Source of the DNA: Trinickia acidisoli
Lineage (GTDB): Bacteria; Pseudomonadota; Gammaproteobacteria; Burkholderiales; Burkholderiaceae
DNA length: 64,000 nucleotides
Direction of reading: 5' to 3'
NCBI RefSeq assembly: GCF_017315725.1
Contig: NZ_JAFLRG010000001.1
Span: 1,116,001-1,180,000, forward strand
Shown here: positions 30,496 to 37,687 of the stretch, one piece after another
How the letters are laid out: each line of letters begins with the position of its first letter
Numbering within the stretch: position 1 is the stretch's first letter
The notes under the pieces: model-generated
Database searches by the model: none
What the model saw: only the letters and a program-made list of their open reading frames with translations
Told to the model about the DNA's origin: nothing
Made by a program: the position numbers and the translations under genes

Positions 30496-31137
30496 ATGCT
30501 GTATCTTTGCTGCACTCAAAAGTTGCTCAAGCGTCTGAAATCCGACGTGGTCGAGGCCGGAAGCAGCACGACGAAGCTTGGCAACTGGTACGCCACCGTT
30601 TTGCCCTGGAAGCAGCAGATTGCGATGTTCGTAAGTGAGCGGACGCTACTGCCGGTGCTGATGCCTTTGGCTCCGGCGGCAAACTTAGCGGTCAGGTTCC
30701 CGGAGGTACTGGGGGATATACTGGCCGCCCACGGCGTGCCGCGCCCGTTCATCGACTCGGAAGTGCCTGAAATGCAGATCGTCAAATACGCGAGGACGCA
30801 AAATCGCAGCGTCGTCGGCATCATGACGCAGTTCGCATATCTCGCCGAAGCGTACCGTGCCTACGACAAACCGAACGAACTCATCGCGCTGTCGCTAAAA
30901 CTGGCGCGCACGCCATGTAGCCCGCTTTACAAGGGACCGGTGTCTCCAGAGGGGGGCATTGAAAGAGCTGACGAGCGATGGGGGCGCGGTCGCTTGATTG
31001 CCAGCATATTCCGGTTCGAGTTGACCGGAGAGCCGGCCGGTAGTGGTGCCTTGCGCAACGATGGGGCGGTCAACGGGGATCGAAATCGACATTCGTTCTG
31101 CCAAGGCATCTACGCATCCAATACGCCTGTGGGCTGA
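30496..31137 (+). CDS. DUF6933-type protein, copy 1, C terminus frameshifted
   Basis: Residues 1-152 match the second copy at 37054-37554 closely (shared NWYATVLPW, TQNRSVVGIMT, LARTPCSPLYKGPVSPE). After a run of six G at 30951-30956 the frame slips by one base. Without the extra G it would end ELTSDGGAVA at 30997; as read it runs to 31137 with an unrelated tail. The start follows a T-tract with no Shine-Dalgarno, as in copy 2. The family has no assigned function. It is divergent from the DUF1778/GNAT module, and copy 2 has the same position relative to another TA module. Confidence 0.6.
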   Translation: MLYLCCTQKLLKRLKSDVVEAGSSTTKLGNWYATVLPWKQQIAMFVSERTLLPVLMPLAPAANLAVRFPEVLGDILAAHGVPRPFIDSEVPEMQIVKYARTQNRSVVGIMTQFAYLAEAYRAYDKPNELIALSLKLARTPCSPLYKGPVSPEGGIERADERWGRGRLIASIFRFELTGEPAGSGALRNDGAVNGDRNRHSFCQGIYASNTPVG

Positions 31138-31200
31138 CAAGGTCGGCGATAATGCCGGACACCCCCCTTTGTACCAGCCAGACCAAACGCGCCAATCGAC

Positions 31201-31662
31201 ATGTTGAACGAAGTGCTCTCGCGCCTCACGATGGACCAACTGAAATCGCTAATGCGCTGGTTGCCTGATACGACGCCGACCGGAAAGAAAGACCAACTGG
31301 TCGGACAGATCCTGAAGAGTCTCGACGGTGATGGGCTGCGCATGCTTTGGGATCGTCTGGACGATACGCAACGTGTAGCGGTTACGGAGGCCGCGTACAC
31401 CGCGCATGGGGTTTTTGATCGAAAGCGGTTTCGAGCGAAATACGGGAGACTGCCAGATTTCACTGTCAATGAAGTTGGCAGGCGCTACTCCTCCCGCGGG
31501 CAACCGACGGCGCTGGGACTCTTCTTGCATTACGAGGCTGGTTACTACAGCTTGCCACGCGAATTGGGCGAACGGCTGCGCAGCTTCGTGCCTGAACCTT
31601 CGCCCGTCAGGTTAAGTCCAGTCGATAGAGAACGACAATTACCTTGGCCGAGACGTAGATAG
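31201..31662 (+). pseudogene. N-terminal fragment of a helicase-associated (XPB-like) protein
   Basis: 153 aa. It reads MLNEVLSRLTMDQLKSL, LVGQILKSLDGDGLRMLWDRL and then FLHYEAGYYSLPRELGERLRSFVP, a pattern I associate with the N terminus of large helicase-related proteins of several hundred residues. No Walker motifs are present because the rest is missing. A possible internal frameshift lies near VGRRYSSRGQP. It sits between DUF6933 copy 1 and ccdAB and probably derives from the same lost system as the primase fragment. Confidence 0.45.
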
Positions 31663-31680
31663 ACACGCATGCTGAAAAGG

Positions 31681-31995
31681 TCACCACCCGCCAAATAATC
31701 TATCTAGCGCCGATAGGATTTCGTCTTGCCGATGTACGAGCGAGCTAACCGGCTTGGTCAGCGCGCTCCGTGGAATTGCTGCGAGCGTCGGGGTATCGAG
31801 CATGCACTCAATACCCTCAATGATGAACACGGGGATCAAATCCGGTGGAAGCGGTACCGGGGCGATCCGGTCCAACCTGCGCAGCGGGATGACCGCGCGA
31901 GTTGCCAGTCCGGACAAATGATTTCCTTGGACCTCGACCACATAAGGCGTACCGGCGTGCCCACCGGGGTTGGAGAATACGTCGAAACGGGCCAT
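31681..31995 (-). CDS. ccdB: CcdB-family toxin
   Basis: 104 aa, the family length (F-plasmid CcdB is 101). It starts MARFDVFSNPG, continues YVVEVQGNHLSGLATRAVIPL and ends LSALDRLFGGW. Known CcdB proteins poison DNA gyrase through the C-terminal Trp-Gly-Ile; here the last residues are Gly-Gly-Trp, so gyrase poisoning should be checked. Its ATG overlaps the CcdA stop by one base. It appears intact. Confidence 0.88.
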   Translation of the reverse strand: MARFDVFSNPGGHAGTPYVVEVQGNHLSGLATRAVIPLRRLDRIAPVPLPPDLIPVFIIEGIECMLDTPTLAAIPRSALTKPVSSLVHRQDEILSALDRLFGGW

Positions 31996-32240
31996 CAGAA
32001 CGTCCGGTACTGGGCAAGCGGCAGGCCGTCGCGCTCGATCATGTCGTTGTATGCCTGGATAAAGTCCGCGTGTTTGATCGCCCATTGGCGATCTTTTTCC
32101 GCCTGCACCGCCTGTCGGATGGCTCGCTCGCACGTCTGCGAAAAGTTGATCCCGAGCTCCTTCGCGTCCTTGTAGACATCCTCGGGCAGGCTGATGTTGG
32201 TAGCCCGGCGTGGAACCGTGTCAGTCGTCGTATGCCGCAT
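31995..32240 (-). CDS. ccdA: CcdA-family antitoxin
   Basis: 81 aa. An N-terminal ribbon-helix-helix (RRATNISLPEDVYKDAKELGINFSQTCERAIRQAV) gives DNA binding, and a C-terminal toxin-neutralising tail ends DGLPLAQYRTF. A strong AGGAGG site lies before the ATG. Promoter and operator lie at 32255-32284. It is cotranscribed with ccdB. Confidence 0.9.
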   Translation of the reverse strand: MRHTTTDTVPRRATNISLPEDVYKDAKELGINFSQTCERAIRQAVQAEKDRQWAIKHADFIQAYNDMIERDGLPLAQYRTF

Positions 32241-32254
32241 GCTTGCCTCCTAGG

Positions 32255-32284
32255 TGTGGGAGTTTATGCGCATTATATCCCACA
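32255..32284 (-). promoter_or_regulatory. ccdAB promoter/operator
   Basis: Perfect 7-bp arms TGTGGGA/TCCCACA enclose a TATAAT -10 box (minus strand, 32272-32277) about 30 bp upstream of ccdA. Repressor binding here would block transcription, as expected for CcdAB autoregulation. Confidence 0.6.
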
Positions 32285-32397
32285 TAAAGGTGCCGGTTTG
32301 CGACGCCCATGTTCGTGAACAGGAGCGTAGGAGAGGCCGCCATCGTTGCCAGGCTAGTCGGAGACGTGACGAAGGTGCGCTGACGATCCGAAGGGTT

Positions 32398-33114
32398 TTA
32401 GATGTGCTCATATACAACCTTCGTGCGATGTCCGAGGACGTTGCCGAGTTCAGCCGCGAGACGTGCGTCGATCATCCAGTTGTTGAAACCAAAGCCCAGA
32501 TTCCCGAATGCCCAATCGAATTCGATGAATGTCCAGTCGACGATTGGCGCCGAGTGAGCGCACGTGCGACACATCAGCGTGCAGTCGGCCTCTGAGTGCC
32601 ATCGCTCGACCGCCTCGCTCCAGGGCAGCGTATCCAACTCATGATCAGATCCGCAATGCGGGCAGCGTATCTGCTCGCTGTTGGAGCCTGTGTGGAAAAC
32701 GGTGCGCTCTGCCGTGAGTTCCACGCCGCAAAGCTGCAAGTCGTCGGCGATGTACTCCGACCAGGCGGCCGCTTTGGGCCCCGGGCGATAGAGATCTGCG
32801 CCGCTGAGTGCGCCTCCGCTATCGGGGATCGATTCCGCAATACCCTGTTGGACCAGCCCTTGGAGGCCTTTTTGTGCCAAGGCCGGTGCATCTTCAAGCG
32901 TCGCTTCGAGATCAACTACCCAGCAGATGTTATCGCTCACGGTGACGGGCTCCTCGGTATGACGTAGGTTGCAGTGGTTGCTTGCGAACCCGATCATATC
33001 CATCCCGAAAATGGCGTCTCTCGGAGATTGATGACCGATGACAATCCAGCGCACGAGTCGCAGCGGGTCGCGAGGCAAATTCTGACGAGAAGAAGTCGTG
33101 GAGTCTAAATTCAT
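32398..33114 (-). CDS. hypothetical protein with a zinc ribbon
   Basis: 238 aa from the Met at 33114; the frame is open to a GTG at 33192 and the start is uncertain. Two CxxC knuckles, Cys151-Cys154 and Cys182-Cys185, form a probable zinc ribbon near the C terminus. The N-terminal 100 residues (WIVIGHQSPRDAIFGMDMIGF) look globular but unassigned. I do not recognise the family. It lies between ccdAB and the JmjC-like fragment and could be cargo of the island. Confidence 0.55.
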   Translation of the reverse strand: MNLDSTTSSRQNLPRDPLRLVRWIVIGHQSPRDAIFGMDMIGFASNHCNLRHTEEPVTVSDNICWVVDLEATLEDAPALAQKGLQGLVQQGIAESIPDSGGALSGADLYRPGPKAAAWSEYIADDLQLCGVELTAERTVFHTGSNSEQIRCPHCGSDHELDTLPWSEAVERWHSEADCTLMCRTCAHSAPIVDWTFIEFDWAFGNLGFGFNNWMIDARLAAELGNVLGHRTKVVYEHI

Positions 33115-33384
33115 CGCGTTTCCGCTATCCATGCCCAAGGCAGTTCGACATGATAAGTTGGAATCGGTTATCGGCAAGCAACGTCCCTTCACATCCGTCC
33201 CAATATTGGCTTCCCCCGCAAGCTCATTTTATGGGCCCGATGGCTCACGCACTGCGCTCCATGTGTCGGTCAGCTTATTTAAAGAAAAATGGGTTGCAAG
33301 GGGATTGTGAGATAACTACAGTTATTTCAATTATTTCTCGTGCGACCACACTCCGTGGTCTGTGACAACTAAGGAGTCCATCCC

Positions 33385-33746
33385 GTGTTGCGCATACCTG
33401 TAAGTCGTCCCGAATTCTACGGGAAATACTTCGAAAAACAGCACTACCACGCCTCGAACATCGTTGATGGTCCCATCTTTGCCTGGAGTGATCTTGATGA
33501 TCTTCTGTTTCCGCTAGACCCGAAGAGACAGGACGATGTGAAGATTATACTTGGAGGTAGGGTGGCGATAGAAAAATATTCATCTCAATATCAAGATTTG
33601 GATGAAATTCGGCGTAGAATGACGCCAAATAAATTGGGAGAAATTCTGAAATCCGGTGCGACTATGGTTATCAATCGCCTGGATTTGAAGAGCAGAAAAA
33701 TTGCAACGATTTGCCAGTGGATCTCCGATCTGTATGACCTTAAGAC
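33385..33746 (+). pseudogene. JmjC/Cupin_4-like protein, truncated by an IS
   Basis: GTG start with AAGGAG 8 nt upstream. About 120 residues resemble the N-terminal part of Cupin_4 (JmjC-type) oxygenase-like proteins: EFYGKYFEKQHYHA, then LKSGATMVINRLDLKSRKI. Codon use is clearly more AT-rich than neighbours, a sign of transfer. The frame runs into the IS end at 33747 and stops at 33816, so the metal-binding His-x-Asp part is missing. The remainder is not seen elsewhere in the window. Confidence 0.55.
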
Positions 33747-34639
33747 CATGTCGTTATACACAACGTGGCCGCTGTTCTGCGGCGTCGAGAAAGGCCGTTT
33801 ACTTTCAATGACATAGCGACGCGCTTGTAAACTATCGGCGTTTCGCGTTTACTCTGCGCTTTTGAGCGGACGCCTTGGTCACCGAATCGACGCCCTGGAC
33901 GCAAATGGAATTCGAGCAACTGGACCTTGGCGAGGTGCGCCTGAACAAGCGAGCGAGGCTTTTGATGGCAAGGATGGCGGCCGACCCGACGGCCAGCGTG
34001 TCGCAGGCATGCCAAGGTTGGGGCGAAACGATAGCGGCATATCGCTTCTTCGATAACGAGAAGGTCCAATGGCATGCGATTCTGGAGCCGCACTGGCAGC
34101 AGACGCAAAAGCGAATGCAGGCGCATCAGGTCGTGCTCTGTCTTCAAGACACCACTGAGCTTGATTTCAACGGTCAGGATGCGCTCGGCTCGGGGCCGCT
34201 GGCGTATGAGGCGCAGCGCGGGATGTTTGTTCACCCGACCTATGCGGTAACGCCGCAGCGCGAACCGTTGGGCATCCTGGATGCCTGGATGTGGGCCCGT
34301 GAGAAGAAGGACGACTCGGGCCAGCGTGGCGGTCCGAAGGAAAGTTTGCGTTGGATCGAAGGCTACGAGCGCATCGCCGAGATGGCGCCGGATATGCCAT
34401 CGACCCGTCTGGTGTATGTGGCCGACCGCGAAGCGGATCTGATGGCGCTGATGGAACGCGCCGATGAGCTGGGCAACCCGGCCGACTGGCTGGTACGTGC
34501 CTCGCACAACCGCAGCTTGCCCGAGGGCGACAAACTGTGGGAGCGCGCGACGTGCGGCGAAGCGGTGGGCGAAATCGCCTTCCCGATGGCCGCGCGCCAG
34601 GGTGTGAAAGCCAGAACGGTTCACCAGCGCCTGTGGCAG
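33747..34639 (+). mobile_element. truncated IS4-family (Tn5/IS50-like) insertion sequence
   Basis: The left end CATGTCGTTATACACAACG at 33747-33765 shares TTATACACAA at the same place as the IS50 terminal repeat. The transposase gene follows. The right part is lost at about 34639, where the sequence changes to the primase remnant, so the element cannot move on its own. Confidence 0.7.
33875..34639 (+). pseudogene. Tn5-like IS4 transposase, C-terminally truncated
   Basis: About 255 of roughly 460 residues remain. The N-terminal DNA-binding region (WTQMEFEQLDLGEVRLNKRARLL) and first catalytic Asp (CLQDTTELDFN) are present, as is VYVADREADLMALMERA with the second Asp. The catalytic Glu region (YREK) is missing. 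Homology ends near VHQRLWQGR; the last residues of the frame (to 34699) come from the junction with the primase remnant. A TTG start at 33875 or the Met at 33905 are both possible. Confidence 0.75.
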
Positions 34640-35366
34640 GGAAGAGGCGGTCGTAGGATGCCAGCTTCAGTTGCCGGGTTCGCGCGCATGTGTGGCTGAT
34701 GATCGCTGTGCCTAGGCGTCGCGCGTCCCGTGCAGGTACGGCCGACCGGAAGAAAATCCAGACGTGCGCGCCATTTCCGGATCGCGAGATTTCCAGCGCG
34801 GCTGGTATGCCTAGTTCAATACATGACGACCTGAAAGCCTGGGCATCTTCCCGCCAGTCGGTGTCATCGAAAGCGACGGCAAGAAAATGACAGGTATGGT
34901 CAGCCAGCAGGGGGTAGACGCCAATCGTGTGCCGACCCGCAAGGTGGTCATAGACGATCTGGTCTGACAACGGGATCAGGAGACGGTGGCCGCATTCGGA
35001 GCACTTGATTCGAGGTTTCCCACAAATACCCGGTCTCCATTCGTTGGCACAAGCGGGCGAGTAGCCTGGCTTGCCAGCCTTGTTTTGCCATCTGACCGGG
35101 TAAACGTCGGTACGACCCTGAAAAAGCCGGCGAAACAAAATGACCTTCTCGTGCGTGCTAAGCCGGCACGGCTCGGACTGCTGCGGAGCGACTGCCTCGG
35201 TCTGGGCTAACGAACCTTCGAAGTCGATGCCGTGCGCATCTAGCATGGCCCGGAGCCGCGCGTTTTCAGCGCGCAAATACTCCAGCTCGCTAGTTTCCGA
35301 TGTCGCGTCGCGTCGCTTGCGGACACCTTTCTGTCCCTGAATACCGACTGTGGGGGCGCGGTTCAA
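34638..35366 (-). pseudogene. TOTE-type archaeo-eukaryotic primase, N-terminal remnant
   Basis: About 240 residues match the TOTE conflict-system primase layout. A leader coiled coil (SELEYLRAENARLRAML) leads to LSTHEKVILFRRLFQGRTDVYPVRW, a zinc region (CxxGxxKxxCxxC) and HTIGVYPLLADHTCHFLAVAFDD, then RSGNGAHVWIFF and SYDRLFP. The family DhD pair appears altered to Ala-Phe-Asp in LAVAFDD. A TTG at 35366 with AAGGA is a plausible start. The gene is cut at about 34638 by the IS remnant; helicase and nuclease parts are absent. A dead defence gene. Confidence 0.65.
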
Positions 35367-35387
35367 TCCTTGTCCTTCGGGCAATTG

Positions 35388-35409
35388 CTATATAATGAAA
35401 ATTATATAG
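35388..35409 (+). promoter_or_regulatory. palindromic promoter/operator of the AbrB/Doc module
   Basis: Perfect 8-bp arms CTATATAA/TTATATAG with a 6-bp spacer. The left arm contains the -10 box TATAAT (35391-35396), with TTGTCC 15 bp upstream. It ends 11 bp before the antitoxin start, so binding would repress directly. Confidence 0.55.
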
Positions 35410-35420
35410 GGAGGGGCGTC

Positions 35421-35648
35421 ATGCTTACATTCAAGGTAACAACGGTCGGGGCTTCGGCTGGCTTCATCCTTACGAAGGAGGCGATGGCGCGGCTCAAGGT
35501 GCAGAAGGGCGACACCGTGTACTTGACCGAGGCGCCCGAAGGCGGCTACCGGATTACGCCGTACAACCCGGATTTTGAACGCCAGATGAAGCTGGCGGAA
35601 GAGATCATGCACGATGACCGCGACATCTTGCGGGCACTGGCCAAATGA
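35421..35648 (+). CDS. AbrB/MazE-like antitoxin of a Doc toxin
   Basis: 75 aa. The SpoVT/AbrB swapped-hairpin fold is seen in FKVTTVGASAGFILTKEAMARLKVQKGDTVYLTEAP. A C-terminal helix (FERQMKLAEEIMHDDRDILRALAK) should bind the toxin. The start at 35421 has GGGAGGGG. Its stop overlaps the toxin start (ATGA). Pairing of an AbrB-type antitoxin, not Phd, with Doc is known but less common. Confidence 0.88.
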   Translation: MLTFKVTTVGASAGFILTKEAMARLKVQKGDTVYLTEAPEGGYRITPYNPDFERQMKLAEEIMHDDRDILRALAK

Positions 35649-36028
35649 CTGAATGGCGCTGGGTCCGTGCGGATCTAACCTATGCAATCCACGATCGCCA
35701 GCTTGCTGAGCATGGCGGGCTTGATGGGGTGCGTGACAAAGGCGCGGTGGAGTCGGCACTGGCGCGGCCGCAGAATCTCGATGTCTATGCAAGTGCGGAC
35801 GCGGCGGCGCTCGCCGCTGCGTATGCCTATGGGTTAGCGCGGAACCACGGCTTTACAGACGGCAACAAGAGAACCGCTTGGGTCGTTGCGCGCCTTTTCC
35901 TGGCAGACAACGGCTATCGGCTGAAGTTTGACCCGGTCGATGCCGTCAGGACCATGGAAACGGTTGCTGCTGGTGCGCTCGACGAAGCCGCCCTGGCAGA
36001 GTGGTTCCGCCAGCGGATCGCCGAGTAA
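35645..36028 (+). CDS. Doc-family (Fic-fold) toxin
   Basis: 127 aa. The Fic/Doc core HGFTDGNKRTAW (residues about 74-85) is intact with catalytic His and the Asp/Gly-Asn-Lys-Arg loop. The N-terminal region (AIHDRQLAEHGGLDGVRDKGAVESALARPQ) is typical of Doc. Doc phosphorylates EF-Tu and stops translation. It is coupled to the AbrB-like antitoxin by a 4-bp overlap and ends about 45 bp before the ribE remnant at 36072. Confidence 0.92.
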   Translation: MTEWRWVRADLTYAIHDRQLAEHGGLDGVRDKGAVESALARPQNLDVYASADAAALAAAYAYGLARNHGFTDGNKRTAWVVARLFLADNGYRLKFDPVDAVRTMETVAAGALDEAALAEWFRQRIAE

Positions 36029-36071
36029 GTCGGCGAGCGATCAAGTTCGAAACTCGCGCTGGTTGAACCGG

Positions 36072-36130
36072 TTACGAGCGTCCCATAAGCGACGCCGATG
36101 ACAGGATCCTTTCGGTGTATCGCGCAATTA
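36072..36130 (-). repeat. displaced ribE 3'-end remnant (att-like, copy B)
   Basis: On the minus strand it reads IIARYTERILSSASLMGRS and stop. The 29-bp core (36100-36128) matches the ribE copy (37716-37744) at all but two positions. It marks the junction between the two presumed elements. Confidence 0.75.
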
Positions 36131-36187
36131 TGTTGAATCTGGCGGGAAAGCCACGCCCCAAATAGGCGGGGTCGAGAAAGGCCACTC

Positions 36188-36250
36188 GTATACCGTCAGC
36201 AATACCGTCGTGTCGCGCTGCTTGTAACTAGACGATGATAGGCGATGCTG
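36188..36250. repeat. island end repeat, copy next to the HigBA-like module
   Basis: GTATACCGTCAGCAATACCG, then TCGTGTC and TAGACGATGATAGGCGATG, match the copy at 29546-29620. It is 60 bp from the ribE-like core and just before the antitoxin stop at 36276. Confidence 0.7.
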
Positions 36251-36275
36251 GACGGCGCTTGCAATCGGACATCAT

Positions 36276-36590
36276 TCAGAGCGTTTCCAGCATCTGAAGC
36301 GTTTCCGGGTGCTTGGCGACCAGTCGGATCAGCGTGGCGGCCTGTGCGTTGGGTTTGGCCTTGCCTTGTTCCCAATTCTGATACGTGCGCACGTTGATGC
36401 GCAGGCTTCGGGCCATGACAGCTTGAGATGCGTGAGATGCTTCGCGCACGGCCTTGATTTCGGCCGGCGAGACGTCGAGCGCATCGGGCACCTCGGCCTT
36501 GATCTTGCGCAGTGTGATTTTCTCTTCGCGCTCGGCAGCAAGGGCGTCGAGACCCTCAGTCAATTCAGCAAACAGATTTCGCTTTTTCAT
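36276..36590 (-). CDS. HTH antitoxin (NadS/HigA-like)
   Basis: 104 aa. An N-terminal toxin-binding helix region (NLFAELTEGLDALAAEREEKITLRK) leads to an Xre-type HTH (IKAVREASHASQAVMARSLRINVRTYQNWEQGKAKPNAQAATLIRLV, residues about 44-90). It is second in the operon, after the toxin, with a 4-bp overlap (ATGA), the HigBA order. It should repress at the TACGC/GCGTA site upstream of the toxin. Confidence 0.88.
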   Translation of the reverse strand: MKKRNLFAELTEGLDALAAEREEKITLRKIKAEVPDALDVSPAEIKAVREASHASQAVMARSLRINVRTYQNWEQGKAKPNAQAATLIRLVAKHPETLQMLETL

Positions 36591-36931
36591 TGCTTGCTCC
36601 GTATCGTGACCTCTCTTTCCAGTAGCTTCGCGAAGGCTTTCCGCTCGTCACTGGTTAGGTCTGCCATTTCATCCTTGTCGTACAGCGTGAACAACCAGAA
36701 TTGATAACCGCTAACCCAGTAGTAATAGATCACTCGTAGGCCACCGCGTTTGCCTTTCTGGCGGCGTTTGTCAGCGAACCTCAGCTTCCGCAGACCGCCG
36801 GTTCCCTTGATCAAGTCACCGGCCTCGGGATTAGCCAGCAGCTCTTTCTGCAGCACGGCGTACTCATCATCCGCGAGGTAGTTCTCGCGTTCACGGGAAA
36901 ACGGTGGCAGTTCGATGAAGGTCGCGTGCAT
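36587..36931 (-). CDS. RelE/HigB-like toxin
   Basis: 114 aa of the RelE superfamily (HigB-2/NadT-like). It starts ATFIELPPFSRERENYLADDEYAVLQKELL and has GTGGLRKLRFADKRRQKGKRGGLRVIYYYW, with several basic residues likely to cut mRNA on the ribosome. The ATG at 36931 has no Shine-Dalgarno and lies about 7 bp after a strong -10 box, which suggests a leaderless mRNA. First gene of the toxin-antitoxin operon. Confidence 0.87.
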   Translation of the reverse strand: MHATFIELPPFSRERENYLADDEYAVLQKELLANPEAGDLIKGTGGLRKLRFADKRRQKGKRGGLRVIYYYWVSGYQFWLFTLYDKDEMADLTSDERKAFAKLLEREVTIRSKQ

Positions 36932-36937
36932 CGGTGA

Positions 36938-36965
36938 ATTGTACGCTACCTGCGTATAATTTCAA
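36938..36965 (-). promoter_or_regulatory. promoter/operator of the HigBA-like module
   Basis: Minus strand: TTGAAA (36960-36965), 16 bp, TACAAT (36938-36943). The inverted repeat TACGC-5-GCGTA (36942-36956) lies between and over the boxes. Expected transcription start is at or next to the toxin ATG. Confidence 0.65.
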
Positions 36966-37053
36966 GGACATGCGTTGGCGAGCGGGCCGGGCCGAACCAC
37001 GCTTGTTCGCTCGGCGTACATCTACTCTTGGTACAAGGTTGTTCCCTTTTTCT

Positions 37054-37554
37054 ATGCTGTGCCTTTACTGCACTCACAAGTTGCTCAAACGCCTGAATCC
37101 CGGGGTGCTCGAGGTAGGAAGTAGCACCGCGAAGCTTGGCAACTGGTACGCAACTGTTTTGCCATGGCGGCCGCAGGTTGCGATGCTTGTGAATGAGCGG
37201 GCGCTATTGCCTGTGCTGATGCCGTTGGCTCCGGCGGCTAGCCTAGCGGTTAGGTTTCCGGGGGCTCTGGGGGATATACTGGCCGCCCACGGAGTGCCGC
37301 GTTCGTTTATCGACTCGGAAGTACGCGAAATGCAGGTCGTCAAATACGCGAAGACGCAAAATCGCAGCGTTGTTGGCATCATGACGGAGTTCGCACATCT
37401 CGCCGAAGCCTACCGCGCCCGCGACAAACCGACCGAACTCATCGAGCTGTCGCTAAAACTGGCGCGCACGCCATGTAGCCCGCTTTACAAGGGACCCGTG
37501 TCGCCGGAGCGAGCATTGAAAGAGTTGGTCTGCGATGGAGGAGGGGGCGCCTGA
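37054..37554 (+). CDS. DUF6933-type protein, copy 2
   Basis: 166 aa, intact copy of the gene at 30496. Start set at MLCLYCTHKLLKRL by comparison with copy 1, whose homology begins about 40 bp upstream at GGCGTACAT. The ATG follows CCCTTTTTCT with no Shine-Dalgarno in both copies. Conserved points are KLGNWYATVLPW, NERALLPVLMPL, HGVPRSFIDSEV and TQNRSVVGIMTEFAHLAEA. No catalytic motif is obvious. It is divergent from the HigBA-like module and the last gene before ribE. The family name is from memory. Confidence 0.72.
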   Translation: MLCLYCTHKLLKRLNPGVLEVGSSTAKLGNWYATVLPWRPQVAMLVNERALLPVLMPLAPAASLAVRFPGALGDILAAHGVPRSFIDSEVREMQVVKYAKTQNRSVVGIMTEFAHLAEAYRARDKPTELIELSLKLARTPCSPLYKGPVSPERALKELVCDGGGGA

Positions 37555-37687
37555 TCGCGAGTTGCCGCGGCGTAGTCCGTCTTGAGCGGACAGGAGGGCT
37601 GATACCCGACGCGGCGGGTGCAAAGGGCCAAGAACTACACAGTCGCCGATGGGGCGACTTCTCGCGGAACGAGGCTCCCCGCAGCGG

